Part shown: one piece after another, positions 16,698-25,952 of the stretch
How positions within the stretch are numbered: the first letter of the stretch is position 1
Layout: the number at the start of each line of letters is the position of its first letter
Source: Variovorax sp. S12S4
GTDB taxonomy: Bacteria > Pseudomonadota > Gammaproteobacteria > Burkholderiales > Burkholderiaceae_C
DNA length: 64,000 nt
Assembly: GCF_023195515.1 (NCBI RefSeq)
Contig: NZ_JALPKR020000002.1
Coordinates: 5,433,001-5,497,000 of the forward strand
Direction: 5' to 3'
Program-made: the position numbers and the translations under genes
The notes under the pieces: generated by a model
What the model was told of the DNA's origin: nothing
Seen by the model: only the letters and a program-made list of their open reading frames with translations
Database searches by the model: none

Positions 16698-18443
16698 ATG
16701 GAATTGATGCGACAGCAGCTCGCGCTGCTGTCCGGCGCCGGGGCGGATCTGTCCCATGACGCGGCTGCACAGGCGGTGCAACAGGCCACCCAGCCCGCCA
16801 TGCAGGCCGCCGTGCCGCAGCCGATGCCGGCCTCACCAGCGCTGCCCAATGCCGACGAGCCCGCCGCAGCCAAGGAGCCGGTGCGCTACGACGTGACAAA
16901 GGCTTTCGGCGCCATCGCACGCATCCACACGCAGCGCACCGCCGAGCCGAGCGGCCGGCAAAAGGCGCGGCTTGCGGCCTTCATGCGCCGCTACGTGGCA
17001 CGCACGCAAAAGAGCAAGCAGTTCACCGAAGCCAACCGCCCCCACATGGCCGACCCGCGCGTGGTCAACGGCTTTCGCCCGATCACCAAGGAGATCACCT
17101 ACCAGATCGTCATCGAGCGCTCCAAGGGGTCGAAGCTCTGGGACCTGGACGGCAACGAATACGTCGATGCGCTCAACGGCTTCGGCATGAACATGTTCGG
17201 TTGGCAGCCCGACTTCGTGCAGGAAGCCGTGCGCCGCCAACTCGACGAGGGCTATGAGATCGGCCCGCAGCATCCGCTGGCCGCCGAAGTCACGGCGCTC
17301 ATCTGCGAGCTCACGGGCAGCGACCGCGCGGCGCTTTGCAACACCGGCTCCGAAGCGGTCATGGCGGCGCTGCGCATCGCGCGCACGGTCACCGGGCGCA
17401 GCACCGTGGTGGTGTTCACGGGCTCCTACCACGGCACCTTCGACGAAGTGCTGGTTCGCGCCGGCAAGGGCGGCAAGGGCCTCTCGGCCGCGCCCGGCGT
17501 GATGAGCGGCATGTTCGGCGACATCCGCGTGCTGGACTACGGCACGCCCGAGGCGCTGGCCTTCATCCGCGAGAACGCCGAAGACCTTGCCGCCGTGCTG
17601 GCCGAGCCGGTGCAAAGCCGCCGCCCCGACTTCCAGCCGCGCGAGTTCCTGGAAGAAGTGCGTGCCATCACCGCGCAGAGCGGCAGCTGCCTGATCTTCG
17701 ACGAGGTCATCACGGGCTTTCGCGTCGGGCTGGGCGGCGCGCAAGAACTGTTCGGCATACGCGCCGACCTTGCCACCTACGGCAAGGTGATCGGCGGCGG
17801 CTTCCCGGTCGGCGTGATTGCCGGCAAGCGCGAGTTCATGGATGCGCTCGACGGCGGCGCCTGGCAGTACGGCGACGACTCCATTCCCGGCGTGGGCGTG
17901 ACCTACTTTGCCGGCACCTTCGTGCGGCACCCGCTCGCGCTGGCCGCGGCCAAGGCATCGCTCACCTATCTGAAAGAGGCTGGCCCCGCGCTGCAGATCG
18001 GCCTCAGCACCAGCACGGGCACGATGGCCGAGGAGCTCACTGCGTGGTGCGCCGAGGTGGGCGCGCCCATCGCCATCAGGCACTTCGCTTCGCTCTGGCG
18101 CGTGAGCTGGCTCGAAGACCATCCGCTGCAGGACCTGCTGTTCGCAATGATGCGCAGCCGCGGCGTGCACATCCTGGACAACTTCCCGTGCTTCCTCACG
18201 AGCGCGCACAGCGCCGAGGACATCGAGACCATCCAGCGCGCATTCAAGGAGTCCGTGGCCGAGATGCAGGAATCCGGATTCCTGCCGCGCCGCGCAACGG
18301 TCATCACCGGCTTCGACTACCGCAAGGCCGAGGAAGAAGACGGCTCCGTTCTCGCCCGCGACATCGATGGCCAGCCCTTCTGGTACGTGCCCGACACCAC
18401 CTCTTCCCCCAGCCATCTGATCAATGGAAAGGCCACAGCATGA
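16698..18443 (+). CDS. GSA-type PLP aminotransferase of the NRPS/PKS line
   Basis: A class III (glutamate-1-semialdehyde aminomutase-like) aminotransferase of about 581 residues from ATG 16698. No ribosome-binding site precedes that ATG, and coding sequence in this frame begins before it. Residues about 1-120 are a linker; the fold starts near SKGSKLWDLDGNEYVDALNG. Visible are the cofactor-binding NTGSEAVMAALRIAR, the Asp of IFDEVITGFR and the Schiff-base Lys of YGKVIGGGFPVG (near 361). Such domains, as in mycosubtilin and related lines, convert an ACP-bound beta-ketoacyl chain to a beta-aminoacyl chain. It overlaps the next gene by ATGA. Confidence 0.88.
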   Translation: MELMRQQLALLSGAGADLSHDAAAQAVQQATQPAMQAAVPQPMPASPALPNADEPAAAKEPVRYDVTKAFGAIARIHTQRTAEPSGRQKARLAAFMRRYVARTQKSKQFTEANRPHMADPRVVNGFRPITKEITYQIVIERSKGSKLWDLDGNEYVDALNGFGMNMFGWQPDFVQEAVRRQLDEGYEIGPQHPLAAEVTALICELTGSDRAALCNTGSEAVMAALRIARTVTGRSTVVVFTGSYHGTFDEVLVRAGKGGKGLSAAPGVMSGMFGDIRVLDYGTPEALAFIRENAEDLAAVLAEPVQSRRPDFQPREFLEEVRAITAQSGSCLIFDEVITGFRVGLGGAQELFGIRADLATYGKVIGGGFPVGVIAGKREFMDALDGGAWQYGDDSIPGVGVTYFAGTFVRHPLALAAAKASLTYLKEAGPALQIGLSTSTGTMAEELTAWCAEVGAPIAIRHFASLWRVSWLEDHPLQDLLFAMMRSRGVHILDNFPCFLTSAHSAEDIETIQRAFKESVAEMQESGFLPRRATVITGFDYRKAEEEDGSVLARDIDGQPFWYVPDTTSSPSHLINGKATA

Positions 18444-21400
18444 ACGCCGTTCTTCGCCCCCCCGCCGCCGCGGGCCTTATCGAATGCGTCATTCCGACGA
18501 CTGAATCGCAGCGCGAAGTCTGGCTCGGCGCAACGATGAGCACCGAAGCCTCGCTCTCGTACAACGAATCGGTGCTGCTGCGCTTTCGCGGGCCGCTCGA
18601 CCGCGATGCCATGGCGCGTGCCGTGGCACGCCTCGTCGCGCGCCACCAGTCGCTGCGCGCCACGGTCTCGCCCGACGGCACCTGCATGCTGGTCGGCCAG
18701 CCGCCCGAAGACCCGATGGAGCAAAAGGACCTGAGCGGCCTCTCGCCCGAAGCCCGGGCACAGGCGTTGAAGACGGCCCACGACACCGCGGTGTGCACGC
18801 CTTTCTCGCTGGAGCAAGGCCCGCTGTTCCGCGCCGTGCTGTACCGGCTTGGCGATGCCGAGCATGAACTCGTCATGTCGGCGCACCATGTGGTCTGCGA
18901 CGGCTGGTCGTGGGTGGTCATTACCGAGCAGCTCGGCCATCTGTATGCCGAGCAAACCGGCAACGGCCTGCGGCTCAAGCCGGCGCCGACCTATGCGGCC
19001 TTTGCCGCGGAAGAAGCCGCCGAAGCCGCGCATCCCGACATGCAGGTGCATGTGGACTACTGGCTGGAGCGCTTTCCCGGCGGAACCCTGCCCGTGATCG
19101 AGCTGCCGCTCGACCACCTGCGCCCCGCCACGCGCACCTTCAGCTCGCGCCGCGCCGAGCGGCTGCTCGACCGCCGCCTGGTGACCACGCTGCGCTCGAT
19201 GAGCGCTAAGACCGGCGCCAGCCTGTTCGCGGGCCTGCTCACCGGCTTTGTCGCCACGTTGCACCGCCTTACCGGGCAGGACGACATCGTGGTCGGCATT
19301 CCGGCGTCGGGCCAGATCGCGCGCGACATGCCCGACCTGGTGGGCCACTGCGTCAACCTGCTGCCGCTGCGCCTTGCCGCGCACGGCCAGATGCGCTTCG
19401 ACGCATTGCTGGGCGAATGCAGCACCGCCGTGCTCGATGCCTTCGACCACCAGGCGCTCACCTACGGCGCGCTGCTGGGCAAGCTTGCGCTGCAGCGCGA
19501 CCCGAGCCGCCTGCCGCTGGTGAGCGTGGTGTTCAACGTCGACCCCGACGTGGCCAGCAGCACGCAGGCCTTCACCGGCCTGGATGTCACGCAGGACACC
19601 ATCCCCCGCCAGTACGAGAACTTCGAGCTCTTCCTGAACCTGCGCCCGCTCGACGGCGGGCTGCAGATGGAGGCGCAATACAACGCCGACCTGTTCGACG
19701 AGGCCAGCGTGCAGCGCTGGCTCGACATGTTCGAGTGCGTGCTCCGCTCGGCCGCGCGCAATCCGGGCGAAACCGTCGGCGGGCTCGAGGTGCTTTCGCC
19801 GGAAGGCGCGCAAGAGCTCATCGCGTTGCAGCCGCCGCCCACCCCGCTGGAAGGCGCGCCGCATGCGCTCGCACGTTTCCTGGCCCGCGTGCCTCTGCAG
19901 CCTGACCGCCCTGCCGTGCGCGACGGCGCGCGAATCTTCACCTATGCCGAACTCGACGCGCAGTCCAACCGGCTCGCGCGTGCATTGCGCGAGCGCGGCG
20001 TGCGGCGCGGCCACCATGTGGGGCTGTGCCTGGAGCGCAGCCTCGAGATGGTGCTTGCAATGGTCGCCGTGCTCAAGGCGGGCGCCGCCTACGTGCCGCT
20101 CGACCCCGCCTTTCCGCAGGCGCGGCTCGACCACTACGCCAAGGATGCCGGCCTCAGCCTGCTGCTGACCTCCTCGGACCTTGCCGCGGCGCCGCGCAGC
20201 TGGCGCGAGGGCGCGGGCGAACAGGTGTTCGAGATCGACCGCGACAGCGCCTGGCAACAGGCCTCCGGCGATCCCCTGCCCGCGAGCGAAGACGACGCCG
20301 GCCCGGACGACCCTGCCTATGTGATCTACACCTCCGGCTCCACCGGCCTGCCCAAGGGCGTGTCCGCGCGGCACGCATCGGTGGCCAACCTGCTGCAGTG
20401 GATGCAGAGGAAGTCCGGCATGAACGCCAGCGACCGCATTGCCGCGGTGACCACGCTGTCGTTCGACATGGCGGTGCCCGACCTGCTGCTGCCGCTGGCC
20501 GTGGGCGCCGAGATCGTGATGGTGCAGCGCGAGCTGGCCATGGACGGCGTGCGCCTGAGCACGCTGCTCCAGGAAGAGCAGATCAATTTCCTGCAGGCCA
20601 CGCCCGGCATGTGGCAGCTGCTGCTCGACGCCCAATGGCCGGGCGCACCGGGCTTTCGCGGCTGGATCGGCGGCGAGCCGCTGCGCCCGAGCTTTGCGCT
20701 TGCGCTGTGCGAGCGTCTTTCGGAGCTCTGGAACGGCTATGGCCCGACCGAAACCACGGTGTATTCGACCGCATGGCTGGTCGACCCCAAGGCCGTGGCA
20801 TCGCGCGGCGTGTCCATCGGCCACCCGGTGGACAACACCGAGATCTGGATTCTCGACGCCGACCTGCAGCCCTGCCCCATCGGCGTGCCGGGAGAAATCT
20901 GCATTGCCGGCGACGGGCTGTCGCAAGGCTACATCGACCGGCCCGAGCTCACGGCCGAGCGCTTCGTCACCGCCCGCATCTTCGGCACGGCCAAGCGGCT
21001 GTACCGCACCGGCGACCGCGGCCGCTGGCGCAACGACGGGCTGATCCAGCACCTGGGCCGGCTGGACTTCCAGCTCAAGGTGCGCGGCTACCGCATCGAG
21101 CCGGGCGAGATCGAGGCGCGCTGCCGCGAGGTGGCCGGCGTTTCGCGCTGCGTGGTCGTGGCGCGCGAAGACAGCCCGGGCGACGTGCGCCTGGTGGCCT
21201 ACCTTGCGCTCACGCCCGGTGTCGATTTCGACCAGGACGTGCTGATGGCGCACCTGCGCGAGCACCTGCCCGCCTTCATGCTGCCGCAGCACGTGGTGGC
21301 GCTGAAGACGCTGCCCACGCTGCCCAACGGCAAGGTCGACCGGGTTTCGCTGCCGCCGCCGCAGGCCGTCTCGCGCGACGAGGCGCGGCGCGGCGCCGGC

Positions 21401-23449
21401 CCCCGCACCGATTGCGAACGCAAGGTGCTCGAGACCATGGAAAAGGTGCTGAGCCTGCCCGGCCTCGACATGCGGGACGACTTCTTCGCCATGGGCGGCC
21501 ATTCGCTGCTGGCTTCGCGCCTGACCACGCTGCTGAGCCGCGAGTTCAAGATCACGCTGCCGCTGCGCTCGCTGTTCGAAGCGCCCACGGCCGAAAAGCT
21601 GGCCGCCGTTGTCGAAGGCCTGCAAAGCGCGGGCTCCCGTGCACAGGCGCCGCTGCCCTGCCGCATCAATCGCAAGACGGCGCCGCTGACGCCGTCGCAG
21701 GAACGCATCCGGTTCATGGAGGACCTGCATCCCGGCCGCTCGGTCTACAACGCGCCCGCCGCCCAGCGCCTGACCGGCAACTTCGATATGCAGCGCTTCG
21801 AGGCCGCGTTCAGGGAAATCATTCGCCGCCAGCCCGCCCTGCGCACCCGCATGGCGACCGACCCGCACACCGGGCAGCCGGTGCAGGCGATGTCGGAGGC
21901 GGTGGACTTCGAACTGCCGTTCATCGACCTGCGCAACCTGCCGGCCGACCAGCGCGAAGCCGAGCTGGCCGATCGCATGCAGGAGCTTGCCGACCGGCCG
22001 ATCGACATTCACCGCGCGCCCATGATGCATGCGGCGGTGTTCCAGCTCGATGCGCATGAGCATGTGTTCGTGTTCGTGCCGCACCACCTGATCTGGGACG
22101 GCTGGTCATTCGACCTGCTCCAGCGTGAGCTCTCCGCCATCTACGACGCGGCGGAACGCGGTCGCCCGCACGGCCTGCCCGCGCTTGCCACCACGCATGG
22201 CGACTATGCCGAGTGGCAGGCCAACTGGATGAACGAGCCCGGCTTCCAGGAGCAGCTGGACTTCTGGCTGAAGCGCTTCGCCGACGCGCCGATGCCGCGC
22301 CTGCCCAACACCGACATGCCGCGGCGCTCGGGCAAGAGCGGCCAGGGCGGCGCGCAGTGGATCCGCGTCGACCTTGCGACCACGCAGCAGTTGCGCAAGG
22401 TGGCCCGCGACATGGACGTGACGCTGAGCATGCTGACCTTCGGCATCTATGCGCTCACCATGAGCCGGGTCATCGGCTCGGAGTCGATCGTCATCGCCAA
22501 CCCGGTGCGCGGCCGCCAGCAGCCCGAGACCGAAGACGTGATGGGCTTCTTCAACAACGTGCTGCCGGTGTCGCTGCAGGTCAAGCTGGACCAGCCGCTC
22601 GCCGAGTTCATGCGCTACGTGAAGCGTGAGCTGCTGTCGATCATGAACTACCAGCAGGTGCCGTTCGAGCGGCTCATGGCGGAGCCCGCCCTGGGCGCCC
22701 GCATCCGCGCGGTCGGCCCTTACCAGACGATGTTCTCGTTCCAGGACGCGCGCGACCGCGCACGGCGCCTGGGCAGCCTGCAAACCCGCCAGCTGCACCT
22801 GATGCAGCACGGCGCCACCGACGACATCGGCATGTGGCTGATGGACAAGCCGCACGGGCTGGAGGGCGCGCTGAACTACAACGCCGACATCTACCTGCGC
22901 GAAACCGGCGCGCACCTGCGCGACCGCTACCTGGAGTTGCTGCAACGGGCCGCCGAGCATCCCGAAGCCACGCTGGACGAACTCTCCAGCGAAGAAGGTT
23001 CGGCCAGCGCCGTGTACCTGCGCAAGCTCGCGGCGGTCGATCCGCTCAAGGCCACGGCCGCGGCACCGGTCAACGGCACGGCCGTGGCCCCGAAGGCGGA
23101 CGAGACGCTCCTGAACCCGGAGCACGCCCGCCTCGCGCAGATCTGGGCCTCGGTAATCGGCATCGACGTCAACGACATCCGCCCGACCGACAACTTCTTC
23201 GACCTCGGCGGAGATTCGCTGCTCGTGCTGCGGGCGCTGCAGCAGACCGAGCAGACGCTGGGCTATCGCGTGCAGTCGCGCCGCTACCTGTTCGAAAACC
23301 TCGGCCAGATCGCCGCCTCCGCCCGCGAAGCGCATGACAGCGCCGATCTCTCGGAGCTCGCGCCGCTGGCCATGGGCAACCTCAAGGCCGGTGCGCGCGG
23401 CGAGGGACTGCTGAGCCGCACTTTCGGCGGCTGGCTGCGCAAGGAGTAA
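18440..23449 (+). CDS. NRPS C-A-T-C-T without thioesterase
   Basis: A 1669-residue synthetase starting at an ATGA overlap (GGAAAGG upstream). First condensation domain (about 10-450) has an intact HHVVCDG near 149. The adenylation domain (about 470-970) has YTSGSTGLPKG near 630, NGYGPTE and YRTGDRGRW. Carrier site FFAMGGHSLLA lies near 1014. The second condensation domain (about 1060-1500) has HHLIWDG near 1214. A last carrier site FFDLGGDSLLV lies near 1585, then about 75 residues. There is no thioesterase, reductase or epimerase. It should join one more amino acid to the beta-amino chain; the final C-T pair either transfers the product to an outside amine or alcohol, or condenses with a chain loaded on the last carrier by another enzyme. 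Confidence 0.93.
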   Translation: MNAVLRPPAAAGLIECVIPTTESQREVWLGATMSTEASLSYNESVLLRFRGPLDRDAMARAVARLVARHQSLRATVSPDGTCMLVGQPPEDPMEQKDLSGLSPEARAQALKTAHDTAVCTPFSLEQGPLFRAVLYRLGDAEHELVMSAHHVVCDGWSWVVITEQLGHLYAEQTGNGLRLKPAPTYAAFAAEEAAEAAHPDMQVHVDYWLERFPGGTLPVIELPLDHLRPATRTFSSRRAERLLDRRLVTTLRSMSAKTGASLFAGLLTGFVATLHRLTGQDDIVVGIPASGQIARDMPDLVGHCVNLLPLRLAAHGQMRFDALLGECSTAVLDAFDHQALTYGALLGKLALQRDPSRLPLVSVVFNVDPDVASSTQAFTGLDVTQDTIPRQYENFELFLNLRPLDGGLQMEAQYNADLFDEASVQRWLDMFECVLRSAARNPGETVGGLEVLSPEGAQELIALQPPPTPLEGAPHALARFLARVPLQPDRPAVRDGARIFTYAELDAQSNRLARALRERGVRRGHHVGLCLERSLEMVLAMVAVLKAGAAYVPLDPAFPQARLDHYAKDAGLSLLLTSSDLAAAPRSWREGAGEQVFEIDRDSAWQQASGDPLPASEDDAGPDDPAYVIYTSGSTGLPKGVSARHASVANLLQWMQRKSGMNASDRIAAVTTLSFDMAVPDLLLPLAVGAEIVMVQRELAMDGVRLSTLLQEEQINFLQATPGMWQLLLDAQWPGAPGFRGWIGGEPLRPSFALALCERLSELWNGYGPTETTVYSTAWLVDPKAVASRGVSIGHPVDNTEIWILDADLQPCPIGVPGEICIAGDGLSQGYIDRPELTAERFVTARIFGTAKRLYRTGDRGRWRNDGLIQHLGRLDFQLKVRGYRIEPGEIEARCREVAGVSRCVVVAREDSPGDVRLVAYLALTPGVDFDQDVLMAHLREHLPAFMLPQHVVALKTLPTLPNGKVDRVSLPPPQAVSRDEARRGAGPRTDCERKVLETMEKVLSLPGLDMRDDFFAMGGHSLLASRLTTLLSREFKITLPLRSLFEAPTAEKLAAVVEGLQSAGSRAQAPLPCRINRKTAPLTPSQERIRFMEDLHPGRSVYNAPAAQRLTGNFDMQRFEAAFREIIRRQPALRTRMATDPHTGQPVQAMSEAVDFELPFIDLRNLPADQREAELADRMQELADRPIDIHRAPMMHAAVFQLDAHEHVFVFVPHHLIWDGWSFDLLQRELSAIYDAAERGRPHGLPALATTHGDYAEWQANWMNEPGFQEQLDFWLKRFADAPMPRLPNTDMPRRSGKSGQGGAQWIRVDLATTQQLRKVARDMDVTLSMLTFGIYALTMSRVIGSESIVIANPVRGRQQPETEDVMGFFNNVLPVSLQVKLDQPLAEFMRYVKRELLSIMNYQQVPFERLMAEPALGARIRAVGPYQTMFSFQDARDRARRLGSLQTRQLHLMQHGATDDIGMWLMDKPHGLEGALNYNADIYLRETGAHLRDRYLELLQRAAEHPEATLDELSSEEGSASAVYLRKLAAVDPLKATAAAPVNGTAVAPKADETLLNPEHARLAQIWASVIGIDVNDIRPTDNFFDLGGDSLLVLRALQQTEQTLGYRVQSRRYLFENLGQIAASAREAHDSADLSELAPLAMGNLKAGARGEGLLSRTFGGWLRKE

Positions 23450-23454
23450 CGATC

Positions 23455-24171
23455 ATGGGACACGCGGCCTTCGCCCTTTCTTCTGTCGACGCACCGCTCT
23501 GCCGGTATTTCGACCTGGATGACTGCGCCGGTCCCGGCGCCGCGCTGATCCTCTCCAAGGAGGAACGCACACGCGCCGGACAGTTCCGCTTTCCCCAGGA
23601 GCGGCAACGGTACGTGGCGGCGCACGCCGCGCTGCGCTACGCGCTGGCCGAGCAGACCGGCGCGCGCGCCGATGCGCTGCGCTTCACGCACAGCGCCTTC
23701 GGCAAGCCTTCGCTGCTGGGCTGGCCGCGTGTTCATTTCTCGCTGAGCCACAGCCAGGGGCTGGGCCTGATCGCCATCGGCGAGCGCGGCCCGCTGGGCG
23801 TGGACGTGGAGCAGCTTCGCCCCGTGCCCGACGCATTGGCACTTGCCGCCACGCATTTCACGCGGCTGGAGAACGAAGCGCTGCGCGCCCTGCCCGCCAA
23901 CGAGCGCGACCAGGCCTTTCTCACCTGCTGGACGCGCAAGGAGGCCTGCCTCAAGGCCATCGGGCTGGGGCTGATCGTGCCTCCGGAGCGCTTTGAAGTG
24001 GGTGTGGACGCGGACTGCCGCAGTGTCGAGGTGCCGGTCGCCGGCCGAATCCTGTGGCTTGTGCTGCAGCCCGCGCCTTCGCGCATGGACAGCGTGGGAT
24101 CGATCGCCGAGTGGCGGCAGACCCACACCCGCGCCAGCGTGCCGCGCGGCGCAACGGAGAGCTTTGCATGA
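23455..24171 (+). CDS. Sfp-type 4'-phosphopantetheinyl transferase
   Basis: A 238-residue enzyme that moves phosphopantetheine from CoA to carrier domains. The Mg-binding GVDVEQLRP and the CWTRKEACLKAIG box are intact, as is the N-terminal FGKPSL...HFSLSHS region. It starts 6 bp after the NRPS stop behind AAGGAG, so it is made with the four carrier domains it is expected to load. Confidence 0.93.
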   Translation: MGHAAFALSSVDAPLCRYFDLDDCAGPGAALILSKEERTRAGQFRFPQERQRYVAAHAALRYALAEQTGARADALRFTHSAFGKPSLLGWPRVHFSLSHSQGLGLIAIGERGPLGVDVEQLRPVPDALALAATHFTRLENEALRALPANERDQAFLTCWTRKEACLKAIGLGLIVPPERFEVGVDADCRSVEVPVAGRILWLVLQPAPSRMDSVGSIAEWRQTHTRASVPRGATESFA

Positions 24172-24986
24172 CCCCCTACCCATTCCTTTTCGGCCCCGCA
24201 TCGCGGCAGATCTTCGGCCTGTTCCACGCCGCCGAGGAAGCTCTGCCCGGAAACACCGCGGTGCTCATCTGCCCGCCTTTCGGGCAGGAGGGCATGCGCA
24301 CGCACCGCTTCTTCAAGGTGCTGGCCGAACGCCTGGCGCGCTCCGGCATCGCAACCTTGCGCTTCGACTTCTACGGCACCGGCGATTCACCGGGCGACGA
24401 GGACGACGGCGAGCTCGACGGCTGGCGGCGCGACCTGTGCTCTGCGCATGAAGAGCTGCGCCGGCGCGCACCGGGGAGCCGCATCGTCTGGGTGGGCGCG
24501 CGGCTCGGCGCCACCCTGGCCGTGCTGGCGGCGCGCAACGGGCGCTGCGACCCGGCGCGGCTGGTGCTGTGGGAGCCGGTGATCGACGGGCGCCGCTATG
24601 CGCGCCTGCTGCGCGAAGAGCATGTGGCGGCCCTCGACACGACCTTCTGCATTCCCGACCTGGCGTGGCGCCGCAGCCTTTCGCGCGAGCCCGGCGCCAT
24701 GCCCGAGGAGGCACTGGGCACCTCGCTTTCGCCCACGCTGCGCACGCAGCTGGCCACGCTCACGCCTGAATCGCTCCCGCTCACGGCCCTGCACGACACG
24801 CTGGTGCTCACAGGGCCGGACGACGAAGAGACGGCGCAGTGGGCGGCCGAGCAGCAGTCGCGCTACATGCCGGTGCGCCTTGCGTACTTCCAGCACCGGC
24901 TCGACTGGACTTCAGACCCCTACCCCAACAGCGCCATGGTTCCGGCCGACGCGCTCAACCGCCTGCAGGGGGCCCTTCATGAATGA
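24168..24986 (+). CDS. Alpha/beta-hydrolase fold protein, exosortase-associated hydrolase 2-like
   Basis: A 272-residue alpha/beta-hydrolase-fold protein: VLICPPFGQEGMRTHR, LRFDFYGTGDSPG and the elbow strand RIVWVGARLGATLA. The elbow reads G-A-R-L-G, so the usual nucleophile Ser is replaced by Arg at that position. It resembles the hydrolases that travel in pairs with exosortase A-type exopolysaccharide loci (TIGR03101-like), although no exosortase is present here. It overlaps the PPTase by ATGA and the next hydrolase by 8 bp. With no TE domain in the synthetases it may act on the released or tethered chain, but missing Ser suggests a binding or structural role. Confidence 0.75.
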   Translation: MTPYPFLFGPASRQIFGLFHAAEEALPGNTAVLICPPFGQEGMRTHRFFKVLAERLARSGIATLRFDFYGTGDSPGDEDDGELDGWRRDLCSAHEELRRRAPGSRIVWVGARLGATLAVLAARNGRCDPARLVLWEPVIDGRRYARLLREEHVAALDTTFCIPDLAWRRSLSREPGAMPEEALGTSLSPTLRTQLATLTPESLPLTALHDTLVLTGPDDEETAQWAAEQQSRYMPVRLAYFQHRLDWTSDPYPNSAMVPADALNRLQGALHE

Positions 24987-25905
24987 CATGACGCAAACCC
25001 CGGTGCGGTTCGGCGCCGGCAACTCGCTGGTCGGCACCGTCACGATGCCCGCGCGGCAAGTGCCGGCCACCGCCGCATGCCTGATGTTCAACATGGGCGC
25101 CAACCATCGCATCGGCCCGCGCCGCATCAACGTGAAGCTGGCGCATGTGCTGGCCGCGCGCGGCGTGAGCAGCCTGCGCTTCGACCTGGGCGGCGTGGGA
25201 GACAGCGAGGCGTCCGACTTTTCGCACGACCTGCAGACCCGCGCCATGCACGATCTGCAGGCCGGCATGGACCTGCTCGAGAAAACGATGGGCATCCGGC
25301 AATTCGTGATCGTGGCCATGTGCTCGGGCGTGGAGCACGCCATGGCGGTGGCCGAAGCGGACACGCGCGTGGTGGCGATTTCGCTGTTCGACGGCTTCGC
25401 GTTTCCGGAATGGCGCTCGCGCTGGGAGCGCACGGTGCGGCGCGCCATTGCAGCCCCCGCGCACCCGGCCTTCGCGGGCAAGGCCAAGCGCTGGCTCCAG
25501 CGGCACTTTCTGCGCAGCCATTCGACAAAGGCGCTGCCCGGCTTCTTCACGGAAAGAAAGCCGCCGCAGGTCAACGCCCTGTGGTTCGGCGCGGCCATGA
25601 AGCGCCTGGTCGAACGGAAGGTGGCGGTGCAGCTGCTGTATTCGGGCTCCCTGCATGTATCGGACCGCGGCCGCGACCAGCTCGGGCCCTTCCGGCGCGA
25701 GCCCTTCGCGCAGGCCCTCCAGTACGAGTTCATGCGCGAGCTCGACCACACCTTCTGCACGGCAAAGGGCCAGCAGCTCTTTCTCCAGTCGGTGGGCGAC
25801 TGGGTAACCGCATGCGCCTCGGGCGCCGGCACCGAGCGCCGCACCGTGAGCCCCACGCCGGCCGTTGCCGAGCCCCCGCTGCATGGCGCCTACGCGCCGC
25901 AGTGA
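24979..25905 (+). CDS. Alpha/beta-hydrolase fold protein with Cys elbow, exosortase-associated hydrolase 1-like
   Basis: A 308-residue protein of the same fold: CLMFNMGANHRIGPRR, LRFDLGGVGDSEA and the elbow FVIVAMCSGVEHAM. The nucleophile position is Cys (A-M-C-S-G), as in dienelactone hydrolase-like members; an acidic residue (ISLFDGF) and a late His (ELDHTF) could complete a triad. It resembles TIGR03100-type proteins paired with the gene before. Together they form the bridge between the assembly-line genes and the export genes. A stand-alone chain-releasing or acyl-transferring enzyme is a reasonable guess. Confidence 0.75.
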   Translation: MNDMTQTPVRFGAGNSLVGTVTMPARQVPATAACLMFNMGANHRIGPRRINVKLAHVLAARGVSSLRFDLGGVGDSEASDFSHDLQTRAMHDLQAGMDLLEKTMGIRQFVIVAMCSGVEHAMAVAEADTRVVAISLFDGFAFPEWRSRWERTVRRAIAAPAHPAFAGKAKRWLQRHFLRSHSTKALPGFFTERKPPQVNALWFGAAMKRLVERKVAVQLLYSGSLHVSDRGRDQLGPFRREPFAQALQYEFMRELDHTFCTAKGQQLFLQSVGDWVTACASGAGTERRTVSPTPAVAEPPLHGAYAPQ

Positions 25906-25952
25906 ACCCATTCCAGGACTTTCAGGATCCCCCACGAGCAAAGGACCATCCC

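Noticed and set aside
18317-22087. 1256-codon minus-strand frame under the C-A-T-C-T gene
   Set aside because: Same reason: shadow of a well-supported megasynthase with intact C, A and T motifs.
11117-25905. Siderophore cluster such as variochelin
   Set aside because: There is no TonB receptor, ornithine hydroxylase, ferric reductase or siderophore exporter nearby, and the domain order is too short; the neighbours are polysaccharide genes.
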